Below, piece by piece: positions 25,708-35,763 of a stretch of 64,000 nt of DNA (positions are counted from its first letter, which is position 1; each line of letters begins with the position of its first letter). The stretch covers positions 1-64,000 of the forward strand of contig NZ_JAIGNI010000011.1 in the NCBI RefSeq assembly GCF_026130175.1, given 5' to 3'. Source of the DNA: Lyngbya sp. CCAP 1446/10 (GTDB lineage Bacteria > Cyanobacteriota > Cyanobacteriia > Cyanobacteriales > Microcoleaceae). The notes beneath the pieces are model-generated. The model searched no databases, had not been told where the DNA came from, and saw only the letters and a program-made list of their open reading frames with translations. A program made the position numbers and the translations under genes.

Positions 25708-27168
25708 TCACGCAAAGCGAGGTAACATATGTGCTGGGGAAAACTGTTGAAGTGGAATCTCGATCGCAAATTCTGTTCCTTTTCCCGGTTCCGACAAGCA
25801 CTTCAACTCACCGCCGTGTTGGTTGACAACAATTTCATAGCTAATCGAGAGTCCCAAACCCGTTCCTTGGCCGACAGGCTTAGTAGTAAAGAAAGGGTCA
25901 AACAACCGCTTCCGAACATCTTCTGTCATCCCCGGGCCGTTGTCATAAATCCTAATTATTACCTTTTTTCCCTCGATTAACTCAGTGCGAATCCGAATCG
26001 CAGGCATCTGACGACTATTTGCAAGGGAATCATTTTTCTCGCCTGCTTGCGAATTATTCAGGCTTTTTCCATCGACATTTTCGTGTTTGTTCCACTCAAG
26101 AAGAGCGTAAATTGCATTAACTAAAATATTCATAAATACCTGATTTAGCTGTCCGGGATAGCACTGCACCAGCGGCAAGTCGCTGTATTCTTTGTGAATT
26201 GCGATCGCCTCCTGCCCTGGTTTCCCTTTAAGCTGGCTTTGCAAAAGCATAATCGTGTTGTTGATACCGTCGTGGATGTTGACCTGCTTCATTTCAGCTT
26301 CGTCTAACCTGCAAAAATTCCGCAGCGACAAAACGATGTCACGCACCCTTTCTGCACCTTGCTGCATGGAATTAAAGACTTTAGGCAAGTCTTCCAGCAA
26401 ATAATCGAGTTCGATTGTTTCTGATTCGGCTTCAATTGATGCGAGGGCTTCTGGACAGTGCTGCTGGTAGAGTTCGAGTATCCGCATTAAACCTTGCGTA
26501 TACTCTTTAGCGTGGTGCAAATTGCTGTAGATAAAGCCGATCGGATTGTTAATTTCGTGAGCGACTCCTGCTACTAACTGCCCCAAAGAAGACATTTTCT
26601 CTGTTTGAATTAGTTGGGTTTGAGTGCGCTGAAGTTCCAACAGGGCAAGTTCGAGTTGTTGGGCTTGATACCTCAACTGTGCTTGGGATTCCCGCATCGC
26701 CACTGTTGACAACTCGTGAATCTGCAACTGAGAAAGCAGCAGTTGGTGCACGTCTAAAAGTTGGTAATTGTCCGGCTCTACCTGCACTACAATGGGTTCA
26801 TGGATCAGTTCTGGCGATCGCTCTAGAGACTGCCGCACTGCCTTCATAATTGGGGTTTTGCGATCGAGAACCAAAATATCAGTTTTAGTAAAGCGGTAGA
26901 GAATCAACAAAGGCTGTTGAGAAAATAACTCCAAGCTGTAGGGACGACTCATGTGTTCAAAAAAACGCCTGCGCGAAATCATCCCTGTAAACTTTCCTTT
27001 CTCAGTAATGATGATGCCGGGAAGTAAAGGATTAGCTTGAAAAATTTTAGCAACTTCGCCACCCAGACATTCTGACTCTAGGAGAAAATTGTACAGAGTT
27101 AATTCCTCTAGAGTCGATCGCAAACCGAGCGGCGATTTCAGGGGACTCAACCCATCAGTTTCATACAC
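25708..27168 (-). CDS. sensor histidine kinase with an N-terminal CBS-like module
   Basis: A 486-residue soluble kinase with no membrane segment. Residues 20-150 resemble a CBS-type pair (GIIITEKGKFTGMISRRRFFEHM, then VLDRKTPIMKAV). A coiled coil spans about 155-195. The HisKA H-box is GQLVAGVAHEINNPIGF with His204 as phosphoacceptor. The catalytic domain carries N-box NQVFMNILVNAIYAL, G1 IYDNGPGMTEDV and GQGTGLGLSIS. It is a group 4-type kinase, and no response regulator lies beside it. The signal is unknown; the CBS-like part could bind a nucleotide. Confidence 0.9.
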   Translation of the reverse strand: MYETDGLSPLKSPLGLRSTLEELTLYNFLLESECLGGEVAKIFQANPLLPGIIITEKGKFTGMISRRRFFEHMSRPYSLELFSQQPLLILYRFTKTDILVLDRKTPIMKAVRQSLERSPELIHEPIVVQVEPDNYQLLDVHQLLLSQLQIHELSTVAMRESQAQLRYQAQQLELALLELQRTQTQLIQTEKMSSLGQLVAGVAHEINNPIGFIYSNLHHAKEYTQGLMRILELYQQHCPEALASIEAESETIELDYLLEDLPKVFNSMQQGAERVRDIVLSLRNFCRLDEAEMKQVNIHDGINNTIMLLQSQLKGKPGQEAIAIHKEYSDLPLVQCYPGQLNQVFMNILVNAIYALLEWNKHENVDGKSLNNSQAGEKNDSLANSRQMPAIRIRTELIEGKKVIIRIYDNGPGMTEDVRKRLFDPFFTTKPVGQGTGLGLSISYEIVVNQHGGELKCLSEPGKGTEFAIEIPLQQFSPAHMLPRFA

Positions 27169-27627
27169 TGCTCCCTCCTTTGGTAATTGGTAGTTGCGGT
27201 TGGCTGCTGGAGTATGCCTAATTTACACTGCGATTTCAACCTCTATTTTCGCTTGGCAATCAACCCTACTCTCTGTTCTTCAATCCAATAGATTAAGCAC
27301 AATTTTTTGTACCTTAAATCATGCGAATACCGTCATAAACGATATAATCGGTTGACAGCAGTCACCCCTGTGATACCTGAGTATTTACTAAATTTTAATC
27401 GATCCAAGATTCTACTAATCAGAATATTGTAGTGATAACTACCTTTAATGTTTGATAACATTAATTTAGTTCAGATTGATAGACATCCGCGGCCAGTGCC
27501 ACTACATTTGCTATGACCCCTTACCTAAAATTATATGACAATCAGACAAAACTAGCGACAAATATGGAGCCGATCGCCCGCTGCGACAATTCATGTAAAA
27601 TCAGTTACGGGGAATTGCCAAGAAATA
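27169..27627. other. intergenic region
   Basis: 459 bases between two minus-strand genes, holding the promoter region of the kinase gene. A/T-rich, with no gene or repeat recognised. Confidence 0.5.
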
Positions 27628-30447
27628 TCAATTATCAGTGGTTTCGCACAAATGCCGATCGCTCTCAACACGCGGATTGTATTGCAGGTAGTCTCCGAGC
27701 CAGCGACAGCCGACTGCGAGCAGTTTGTCAAGTTCGGCAGCTTCTACTTTAGCAGCATCGAGACTCCAAAGCTTCACCGACGAATCTTTCCCGGCAGATG
27801 CTAAAGTTGTGCGATCGGCACTAAAACTCACACTCCACACATCCGCTTGATGCGCCCTAAAAGTTTGCAGCAAAGTACCGTCGCGCCGCCAAAGTCTCAC
27901 CTTCCCATCCGTGCTGCCCCCTGCGAGCAACTTGCTGTCTGCACTCCAACTGACACTACCCAAACCTGCTGTAGAATCGTCGAGAGTTTTCAGCAACTTG
28001 CCGTCAGTATTCCAAAGTTTCACCTTCCAATCGTGACTCGCTGAAGCAATCATCTCACCGTCTGGCGAGAAATTGCATCCCCACACTTCATCTTTGTGTC
28101 CCAAAAGAGTTTTCTCAAGTTGAAACTGTGTTTTCCCGGTGCGTTTCCAAAGCTTGACAGTTCGATCTTGACTGGTGGAAGCCAACAGATTACCATCGGG
28201 ACTGAACCTGACTGATGTAACTGGTCTAGTATGTCCTTTTAAAGTGTGCAGCAAAACGCCACCTACACTCCAAATCTTAATAGTGCGATCGGAACTAGCA
28301 GTAGCAATTAGTTGAGACTTGGGGCTAAAACTCGCGCTCCAAACTAAATCTTGGTGTCCTTTCAAGATTTGCTGCAAAGTTCCGTCGCTGCGCCAAATTA
28401 TGACAGTTTTATCAAAACTTGTAGAAGCAATTAACTGACTGTCTGGACTAAAAACCACCTCAGTAATTGACTCAGTGTGTCCATGTAAACTCAAAATTAA
28501 CTTGCCGTTAGGCTGATAAATTTTCACCAGAAATTTGTCACCTGCACTCACAATTAACTTACCATCCGGGCTGAAATTAGCCGTGTGTCCGTTAGACAAA
28601 CGATTACGTTCTCTGACTGCATTTAGAGTTCGGTGCAGTATATTTACTGTCTGTGTTTTGAGCGCTGGGTAAACTTCTATTTCTCGCAATTTTTTGCCCG
28701 CGCTGACTGCTGCGATTAAAGCTCCTAGCTGATCGTAGCTTAGGGAAATATCGGCGGTAGAGTTGAGTGCTTCAATGTAGGTAATTATCGCTTGTTTTTT
28801 TTGATTTTCAGCTTTTTGGGCAACTCGCTGCGCGTGCAGGAGGACGCTAGCAGAGATTGCGGAAATTGCAGCGAGTCCCAACAAACTAAATTGGACTGTT
28901 CGCTTGGCTTTTTGCTGAGCTTTACTCAAGACTAAATTTGCTTCGGTTAATATTTGCGAAGCTACTTTCTCTAGTTCCAAAGCTCTTTGAATTTCCAGAT
29001 TTTCTAGTTCTTGGCTAGCTGATAGGAATTGATAATCGCGATCGCCCAAACTTTTGTCTGCCGCCCAGGTTAACGCTTCTGCGAGAGCTCTGCCTTGCAG
29101 CAAGCGGGAAGTGTCGGTGTGGTTGGAGGCTTCCCAAGCGCAGATCGACTCGGAGTAAGGCAGGAGCTTTGCTAATTCTTGCTGTATCCATTCTCGGTTA
29201 AAAACAGAGGCATAAATCGGGTTAAATACTCTCAGTTTACCTGCGTATTTGACGATTAAACCTGACAGTAACAGTTCCATTTTCTCGGAACTGTCTTTTG
29301 AAAAATTATCTTGACAAATTAACTCTTCTGCTGAATTTTTTGGGCTGTTCGGAAGAGTCAGATCGGCTAAGATTTGTTGGTAAATTCCTAGCAAACGGCC
29401 GGTGCGCTGGGGATTTCTCAGAAGGCGATCGCGAATTGTCTTGAGATGTTCCGGTTCGTCTTGAAATTCCCAGTTTTCCAATGCGCTTAACTGCACTAAT
29501 TCAGCAATGAATAATTGACAGTTGGCTGGGCTATTGCAGTTGCTGCTGGTTTGTGCTGCTAACTTCTGAGCAGTTAATTGACAAAGTTTTTGAGTGAGAA
29601 ATGGCTGTCCTCCCGTCCATGCTAAGATTTCTTTGAGAATTTCTTGGGAATTGTCGATTTTTTCTGGCCATCCTCTGGCTAAAGGTGCGGCTTCGGTAAG
29701 ATCGAATCCTTTGAGTTCAATGGCGCGGCCGATATTAAACGGAGTTCTGGTTTGGTCAGAGATTAAATCTTGAGGAGTCGCAACTCCAAATAAGGCAAAA
29801 GTTAGGCGGTTGTATTGGGGATTTTCGGCACGTTTGTTGTAGCAGCCGCGTATCCAGGCAAAAAAGTCGTCGCTGGAGAAGTTCAGGGAGAGAATGCTGT
29901 CAATTTCGTCGATAAAAATTACGATATTGCGATCGCTCGCAGGAAGCAATACTTGTTCGATAAATTCATTTAATCTAACGACTGGCGGCAAGTGTTCTCG
30001 ATCGCGCCACCAAGTCCTGACATTCATTTTAATTTTAAAGCTGTTGGCAAGAGTGGCTGTAAAGCCCGCATACCATTGCACCGGAGTTATTTGGGCCGTG
30101 CCAATTCCTGTGATGTCAACAATGCCGCAGGCAATATTTTCTGCTTGCAAGCGGCGCGCTGTTTGCACCCGCAGACTCGATTTTCCCATTTGTCGGGAGG
30201 TGAGCACGTAGCAAAAATCGCCTGCTTTTAACGAGTCGTAAAGTTCGCTATCTGCTGATCTGGTGACGTAGGTAAGAGCATTCGCCTGCAAACTGCCGCC
30301 AACTTGATATTCAAATTCTGTCGCTGGCAAATCGGACACGGGAAATAAAGGGGAAGCAGAAGGAAGTAATTCTATTTTAGCGGACTTTGCCCCAAGCTCA
30401 ACTTCAATTTGAGATAATTGGTTTTGTTGCGATAATATTTCGATCAT
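27628..30447 (-). CDS. AAA-like ATPase with a seven-bladed WD40 domain
   Basis: A 939-residue protein. The N-terminal AAA-like ATPase has a modified Walker A SRQMGKSS (residues 84-91) and Walker B NIVIFIDEID (174-183). A winged-helix-like region follows, then a single hydrophobic helix near 525-540 that may anchor it to the membrane, and seven WD40 repeats from about 635 to 920 (one propeller). These STAND-like proteins are plentiful in filamentous cyanobacteria and thought to be signalling switches. The WD repeats here are diverged, unlike those at 42.8-44.5 kb. It appears to be a single-gene unit. Confidence 0.9.
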   Translation of the reverse strand: MIEILSQQNQLSQIEVELGAKSAKIELLPSASPLFPVSDLPATEFEYQVGGSLQANALTYVTRSADSELYDSLKAGDFCYVLTSRQMGKSSLRVQTARRLQAENIACGIVDITGIGTAQITPVQWYAGFTATLANSFKIKMNVRTWWRDREHLPPVVRLNEFIEQVLLPASDRNIVIFIDEIDSILSLNFSSDDFFAWIRGCYNKRAENPQYNRLTFALFGVATPQDLISDQTRTPFNIGRAIELKGFDLTEAAPLARGWPEKIDNSQEILKEILAWTGGQPFLTQKLCQLTAQKLAAQTSSNCNSPANCQLFIAELVQLSALENWEFQDEPEHLKTIRDRLLRNPQRTGRLLGIYQQILADLTLPNSPKNSAEELICQDNFSKDSSEKMELLLSGLIVKYAGKLRVFNPIYASVFNREWIQQELAKLLPYSESICAWEASNHTDTSRLLQGRALAEALTWAADKSLGDRDYQFLSASQELENLEIQRALELEKVASQILTEANLVLSKAQQKAKRTVQFSLLGLAAISAISASVLLHAQRVAQKAENQKKQAIITYIEALNSTADISLSYDQLGALIAAVSAGKKLREIEVYPALKTQTVNILHRTLNAVRERNRLSNGHTANFSPDGKLIVSAGDKFLVKIYQPNGKLILSLHGHTESITEVVFSPDSQLIASTSFDKTVIIWRSDGTLQQILKGHQDLVWSASFSPKSQLIATASSDRTIKIWSVGGVLLHTLKGHTRPVTSVRFSPDGNLLASTSQDRTVKLWKRTGKTQFQLEKTLLGHKDEVWGCNFSPDGEMIASASHDWKVKLWNTDGKLLKTLDDSTAGLGSVSWSADSKLLAGGSTDGKVRLWRRDGTLLQTFRAHQADVWSVSFSADRTTLASAGKDSSVKLWSLDAAKVEAAELDKLLAVGCRWLGDYLQYNPRVESDRHLCETTDN

Positions 30448-30976
30448 AATTACTTCTGCTTCCCCTTTATTTTAAGCAATTCTCATTAGAAACTCTAAGA
30501 TGTTCATGGGAGGAACCTCGGGGGGCCGGGTTTTGTGGGGCGATCGCACTGAGTTGAATAAAAATGACTGTTGAGGAAAGTAAGCGAGGGTTTCCATGTG
30601 CGGTTTGCCGAACTAGATGTGTTAACTCTATAGACGGTGGGGCGATCGCACTTTCAGTACAATGTCAGTATTTCAACCTGTACATCTGTTGAGTCTGAAT
30701 ATCTCAAGGCGTGAAATTAGCTCTAATCCTGTGGCTGTCGCGATCGGAGGTTTTTTAAGGGTGAAGCGGTGCGAGGCTCAGAGGTAGACAGTTCGCGTAT
30801 TGGCACAAGGGAAGAAGGGGAGAGGGGAAATCGAGCCGTCAAAAATTAAGATAGAAGAGCATGACAACACCAGCAGCAATATCACCCAAAAGAATGATTT
30901 ATCGACAAAAAATTGTGTGTTATCTTTACTAGGTAATTATATACATAAATACTTTTACCTAAAAGGAGAACAAAAA
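30448..30976. other. intergenic region upstream of the DUF4342 gene
   Basis: 529-base divergent region. A frame opens at 30800 in phase with the DUF4342 gene, but the added 59 residues are low-quality sequence and the true ATG at 30977 has a strong binding site. Nothing else was identified. Confidence 0.6.
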
Positions 30977-31375
30977 ATGGACACACCTACAGATCGCGAA
31001 CAAGAACCAGTCGGGACAAGAGAACTCGAATCAATACCTGTATCTGGAACAGTTTCGGGCCAAAAAGCTACTGATGTTAACTTTGAAACGACTCCTTTAG
31101 AAACGCCTGCTTATACTCAGGACAAAGTTAGCGTTGAGGAGTTGAAGATTAACGGCGAGGATTTGGTTGCTAAAGTTAAAGAGTTGATTCACGAAGGCAA
31201 TATCCGCCGCATCATTATCAAAAATGAAGAAGGACGGATCTTGGTAGAAGTTCCTCTGACGGTGGGAGTAGTCGGCGGAGTGATCGGTGCGGCTTTGTTT
31301 CCAGTGATTGCAGCAGTAGGCGCGATCGGTGCATTAGTCGCTCACATGACCATCATCATTGAAAGAAAAGATTAA
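30977..31375 (+). CDS. DUF4342 family protein
   Basis: A 132-residue protein. The first 50 residues are polar and probably disordered. Residues 51-90 form the DUF4342 core (ELKINGEDLVAKVKELIHEGNIRRIIIKNEEGR), and a hydrophobic segment follows (about 95-125: VPLTVGVVGGVIGAALFPVIAAVGAIGALV). Family members are found with stress or ubiquitin-like proteins, but the function is unknown. The start at 30977 was chosen because AAGGAG lies 9 bases upstream and residues before it are not family-like. Confidence 0.85.
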   Translation: MDTPTDREQEPVGTRELESIPVSGTVSGQKATDVNFETTPLETPAYTQDKVSVEELKINGEDLVAKVKELIHEGNIRRIIIKNEEGRILVEVPLTVGVVGGVIGAALFPVIAAVGAIGALVAHMTIIIERKD

Positions 31376-31649
31376 AAAACCTCAGTTGTCAGTAATGCTG
31401 ATGTCCGGTTAATTTCCTGCAATAAAGCTTGTTGGTAGTGAGTACGATCGTACTCTCTTGATGGATGAGAAAAAACTTGCCTTTATTGCTGCTAAAAACT
31501 TAATTGTGGTTATCTAACCGGACTTAAACAAATTTCAAGCCCAAACTGGCTTGATAAATAGATGGCTAGTAACTGTTACTATTCCCTTCTTTTTTTGCCC
31601 GATTTCTCTGATGTATTGTCTTCCCACTCCGGCAGTAAAGTTGCCACTT

Positions 31650-31982
31650 TTAAGGGTGCCATGAATTATCTCTGATCAGGCTAAATCCTCGACTAATCTT
31701 GCTTTGGTGACACTGATTCATTACCTCCAGCCGACATTGATTCATTTCACTAAATGACCAAGGCGCTGCCGTTAAAAAATGGTGTAATTTGCGGTAAGTT
31801 ACTCCGACGGCTTTTCCAGCCATCTGCGACAGTTTTTTTCGCTTATTTTTTCTCAATACTCCGCCTAAATAGTTCCTAAACTCCCGTTTTTGGGCTTGAT
31901 GACCACAGATATCGTCAAATCTTTGACAAAATTGATCAAAGCAGGGGGCACCGCGGCAGGGGTTGTCTCTTTCATTGCTCAT
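31650..31982 (-). pseudogene. N-terminal remnant of an IS701-type transposase
   Basis: A 110-residue frame. FDQFCQRFDDICGHQAQKREFRNYLGG and VTYRKLHHFLTAAPWS resemble the first 100 residues of cyanobacterial IS701/DDE transposases, which run to about 400 residues. The catalytic DDE part is missing: the frame ends near RGFSLIRDNSWHP just where the catalytic Asp motif would begin (usually IVDDSG). It is therefore a dead fragment. Confidence 0.75.
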
Positions 31983-32787
31983 TTTTTAAGCTTATATGCT
32001 TGCAGAGCAAGCATTATAAATAACTCAATTAGCCCGTATTCTTTTGTTCAAGTCCGGCTAATTCTATTCCTTTGGGGACTCCGACAATCACTCTAGGGGT
32101 AGAGCCTGGTTACTACCTTGGCGAGTTAGATTGGATACAAATGAAGGAAAAACCAAAAGTTCTCTAAACTCCCTAAGCTGAAAGCTGTTAAGCATTTAAA
32201 CTGGTATGAGCCAAACACCCAACGCTTACACCTAATTCTTGACAGTGAATCGAAATAAGTGGTTTAAATGCTGAACAGGAGATGCTCAAGTTTTCAAACA
32301 TAAGCATCTCCTACAGACAAATATTTTTTGAATAGTTGTGACGAAGATAATTGTCAGGAACTCAGGGCTAAAGCCACTGAGCTTGTAAGACGAAAGTTGA
32401 AGCAAGCTATTCTGACCAGCCTAAGTCTTAACTGACTACGTTATCTGGGTCACGATACCGGAGAATGCGACGCTAGTTTTCCGCCCTATCGCTAGTGGTT
32501 AAACAGTCTTAAAGTCACTGAGACAGTGCTACTAGCCCCTAACAAGCCCTAATAACATTGGCGAAGCGAACATCACCCCGCAAGGGAGAGGTAGAAATGC
32601 CAAACATTATGCGTACAGGATTGCAAGGCTTGAGATGGTAATTGTCCCATCGAAAGTACACCACAAAAGTACACTCCCGCTAAGCAATCCCAAGGCGGTA
32701 ATGGAAAGATTCAAGGCGGTTTAAACCGCCGGGTTGTTTTCCTCTCAGGACTAAAGTCTCTGAGTTTCCCACTTACCGAGTTTTTTT
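31983..32787. mobile_element. noncoding transposon-like remnant with hairpins
   Basis: 805 bases without a convincing gene. It holds two perfect 10-base hairpins (GCATTTAAAC 32192-32201 with 32262-32271; AGGAGATGCT 32277-32286 with 32303-32312). The stretch 32540-32700 reads as an eroded 3' end and guide-RNA-like region of an IS200/IS605 tnpB element, or alternatively part of a group II intron domain I. I cannot decide. A GGCGGTTTAAACCGCC palindrome lies near 32715. Confidence 0.35.
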
Positions 32788-33630
32788 ATGAAACCTAACG
32801 AAGAAAATAGCTCTAACCGTGAAATTCATCAAGAAGTTCACACCGATGCAACTAACGGTCATGTCAGTACAACACGAACTACTACAAGTGTTCCGAGTAC
32901 AACGGGGAAGGCTTCTAAAGAAGCAGCTCATGATCAAGGTTATGTACAGGGTCAAATCGCGGAAAACCACCGCCAAGCTGGAGTCCAAGAAGTCCGCGAT
33001 AATGAGAATGCAGGTCGCGGGTTACTGTTAGGGATTCTTCTTGCTTCTTTGGCAGGCTTAGTTCTGGGCAGTGTATATTACTTCAATCGGGGTGAGGAGG
33101 CTCCTACTCCTACTCCTGCTCCTGTGATTGTTGTACCGAAAGCGAATCAGCCTTCAGCAACACCTGCTCCGACTCGGATTATAGAGAGAGAAAAAACGAT
33201 CATTGAAAAGAGTGTTCCGGTTCCGGTTGAACCATCTCCAGTTCAAAAGGCTACGCCTGCTCCTCAACCAAGTCCAGCTCAAAACGCAACTCCGACTCCT
33301 CAAGCAAATCCGGCTCCCAATACCAATATTACGGCTCCAAATTCACAGCAGCAAGATGCACCCGCTCAGCAAGCAGCGCCGTCTCCATCTTCGCCCTCAA
33401 ATAATACTAATACTACGGTTCCGAATTCGCAGAAGGAGCCAGCTTCCACTCCAGCAACTCCAGCACCTGAGAGTTCAGCTACTCCATCTCCAACTCCAAA
33501 TGATGGCGCTTCTGGAGCAGGTACCAGCGGCAAAACTAATACCGAAAGCCAGACCGATTCTAATCCTACGGGTACTGCTGCACCTGATAGCAACTCCGGC
33601 GCAGAGGGTGCGGCTGGTTCACAGAAATAG
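32788..33630 (+). CDS. single-pass membrane protein with a Pro/Ala/Thr-rich tail
   Basis: A 280-residue protein. Residues 1-70 are polar and Ser/Thr-rich (repeated TTRTTTS-type runs). A membrane helix lies at about 75-97 (LLLGILLASLAGLVLGSVYYF). The rest is a long low-complexity tail of Pro, Ala, Thr, Gln and Asn that would extend outside the cytosol. The tail resembles wall-spanning linkers rather than an enzyme. The function is unknown. A clear terminator follows 53 bases after the stop. Confidence 0.8.
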   Translation: MKPNEENSSNREIHQEVHTDATNGHVSTTRTTTSVPSTTGKASKEAAHDQGYVQGQIAENHRQAGVQEVRDNENAGRGLLLGILLASLAGLVLGSVYYFNRGEEAPTPTPAPVIVVPKANQPSATPAPTRIIEREKTIIEKSVPVPVEPSPVQKATPAPQPSPAQNATPTPQANPAPNTNITAPNSQQQDAPAQQAAPSPSSPSNNTNTTVPNSQKEPASTPATPAPESSATPSPTPNDGASGAGTSGKTNTESQTDSNPTGTAAPDSNSGAEGAAGSQK

Positions 33631-33682
33631 AAGTTGGATGTCGAATTAGTCCTTCTGGGGTTCAAACCCCAGACTCATAGCT

Positions 33683-33709
33683 AAAGTCCTTTGAATAGGA
33701 CTTTTTTTT
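33683..33709 (+). terminator. rho-independent terminator
   Basis: Stem AAAGTCCT (33683-33690) and AGGACTTT, six-base loop, followed by a T-run. It ends the gene at 32788-33630. A CTGGGGTTCAAACCCCAG palindrome lies just before it. Confidence 0.8.
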
Positions 33710-33932
33710 ATGGTTTAAACTGAGATATTGCACCATTGTCAATCAGCCTGCTATGGGCGGGATCTCCTGCCCAACCCCTACTCCCCACAAGAAAACTTAT
33801 TCTTTGTGGAACAGGCCCGAAAGCCTGTTAAGCGAGAATGATACAACATCTCAGACTAACCGGACATCGTGGCTGAACTCAAGGAACCAGGTTTGTGCAA
33901 TGGAAAACTTTTTAAGATTCTGCCAACCTATG

Positions 33933-35318
33933 CTAAGAAACAGCTTGGTGAGCTAACTTAACTTTTCCTAAAGCCATCTTCCTGCTGTCAAAGAGTTTCA
34001 TAACTCCCGAAGAGATGGTGTCGATGACATCAGGAGCGCAGTAAGACAGAAACTCTTCCGACGAAATACGCTCTGCAAAAAAGTCTTGAGCTTTCTTCAG
34101 GAAATTTTCAGTTTCAGCAAAGCCGATAGATTTGATAATAAAGGTAGCTACGGGCGAGTTTTTAATATCATAGGGAGATTCTTGATTGCGTCCTATTGCT
34201 AACAAATCTAAAACCTCTTTTTCCAACTGACTTTCTAAGGGGTAGGCGATTGGTCGGTTGGGCAAATAATCCTCTAAAACTGATGTTTTAAATCCTGGTG
34301 CGCGCAATTCTCCCATCATGGTTGAAAGGGGAATGTCGCGGCCCAAACGGTAGGAAAGAGCTTCCAAGATGGCGATGGTAATTAGTTTTATTCCCAGGTA
34401 AAGTTTGGCAGCGGCGATATTTTTTCGTGTTTGGGCAATCATGTTAGCGTAGGTTTCATCGTCCGGCTCTTGCATAAATTGCTGGAAAACCAGTTCTGGT
34501 TTGAGGAAGTTTAAAAATCCTTCCATTTTTTGCAGAGATTTGCGGTATCCGCCAACAGTATAGGAATTGACATTGCTCAATTCGTGATTAGTTTCCGGCA
34601 TCAAGTTCCAGGTATTGTCTAAGAAATTAGAGGAATTTGGAGAGGCAAAATTCTCTACATCCCGATTTGATAGCCTCACAGAACGCTTGACAATTTCTAC
34701 AGTTTCGGCATCAGTCCATCCAAAATCAAAATCGCGATTTACATTTACTAACCGCTGGTACAAAAGTTCGATCGCACTTAAACCGTTGGGCGCAACCGGA
34801 CGAAAAGGAATAGTAGCTTCGATGCAGGCGGAGATTTCGGCGATCGTACTAGCTGGCAAAAAAGGCTCTAAAGATTTGGCAGCAATCACGGCGCTCAAAA
34901 ATTCGTTTTGACCGGCAAAGGGAGAGAGAGTTTTACCGGGAACAAACCCAAAGACACTGGCCACAAGGTGATACATGGTATCGTCGGGCAGTTCGGTTTC
35001 ATCTCTAATCACTAACTGCGATCGCACTTCTTTGACAAAAGGACAAAGGGCGCTGCTGATATTGAAACTTACGCCCTGATCGACTTGCACGTACACGAGG
35101 TCGTGAAATAGCGCAGCCAGCACCTCGATCGGATCGACTGACCCCCCGACCTCAAAAATGTGTTCCGACGTGTGAAAGTAGCGCCAAGGCCCTCTCATCG
35201 TTTGAATGATTAACTCAGCTATCTGTTCGAGCTTCGGAATGTCTGCTCGACCTCCCAATTGCTCGATCGACGCTACCAAAGCATCCAGACACCGTTTTTG
35301 TTCTCCGAAAAGCTCCAT
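33933..35318 (-). CDS. HD-domain-like protein of unknown function
   Basis: A 461-residue soluble protein. YFHTSEHIFEV near residues 47-57 and ALFHDLVYVQ near 68-77 follow the H...HD spacing of HD phosphohydrolases. The second half is helical and not recognised. HD proteins hydrolyse nucleotides or cyclic nucleotides, but the metal residues beyond the HD pair were not traced. It is a conserved cyanobacterial hypothetical protein, with no obvious operon partner. Confidence 0.75.
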   Translation of the reverse strand: MELFGEQKRCLDALVASIEQLGGRADIPKLEQIAELIIQTMRGPWRYFHTSEHIFEVGGSVDPIEVLAALFHDLVYVQVDQGVSFNISSALCPFVKEVRSQLVIRDETELPDDTMYHLVASVFGFVPGKTLSPFAGQNEFLSAVIAAKSLEPFLPASTIAEISACIEATIPFRPVAPNGLSAIELLYQRLVNVNRDFDFGWTDAETVEIVKRSVRLSNRDVENFASPNSSNFLDNTWNLMPETNHELSNVNSYTVGGYRKSLQKMEGFLNFLKPELVFQQFMQEPDDETYANMIAQTRKNIAAAKLYLGIKLITIAILEALSYRLGRDIPLSTMMGELRAPGFKTSVLEDYLPNRPIAYPLESQLEKEVLDLLAIGRNQESPYDIKNSPVATFIIKSIGFAETENFLKKAQDFFAERISSEEFLSYCAPDVIDTISSGVMKLFDSRKMALGKVKLAHQAVS

Positions 35319-35763
35319 TTACGCACCTCCACTACATTCCCTGATCGTCTTGGACTTGATTGCATGGTATCAAAAGGTGCTGCGATCGTGCCATCACTCC
35401 TGACTCAAAAATTGCAGATAGTGAGCAGTACGATCGGGGGGGAAGATAGGAAGAGAGGGAGAGACCGATTGGGGAGAATTCAGAATTAAAAATTTGTGGC
35501 GATTCCCGCAACAAAAGCAATTTGTATCATCAATAACAGTAGATTGTAGCGGTTAGTCAAGAACCGCAAGCTGGCTAAATCTCAAAAAAAACGATTTCTC
35601 GGATCAACAGGGGTCGATCGGCTCCTGGGCAAGCAGAAACCGAGTTCTTAGCCCCCGCACGCTTTCCCCAGATAGATTTTCAGCTTTTAGAGAGATGTAA
35701 AAAGTCGATCGATCGCTGCACTATGATTAACAAGGAACTGAGCAATTTGGGAGACTAGGCGGC
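35319..35763. other. intergenic region between divergent genes
   Basis: 445 bases separating the HD-like gene and the metallophosphoesterase gene. No small gene, repeat or strong promoter recognised. Confidence 0.5.

Noticed and set aside
30800-30976. N-terminal extension of the DUF4342 frame by 59 codons
   Set aside because: The extension is not family-like, and the internal ATG at 30977 has a strong AAGGAG site.
33203-33649. A 148-codon frame rich in Leu and Arg overlapping the Pro-rich tail gene
   Set aside because: It is the shadow of a low-complexity Pro/Ala/Thr coding region.
33661-33680. GGTTCAAACCCC resembling a tRNA T-arm
   Set aside because: No acceptor, D or anticodon arms surround it; it is one half of a palindrome before a terminator.
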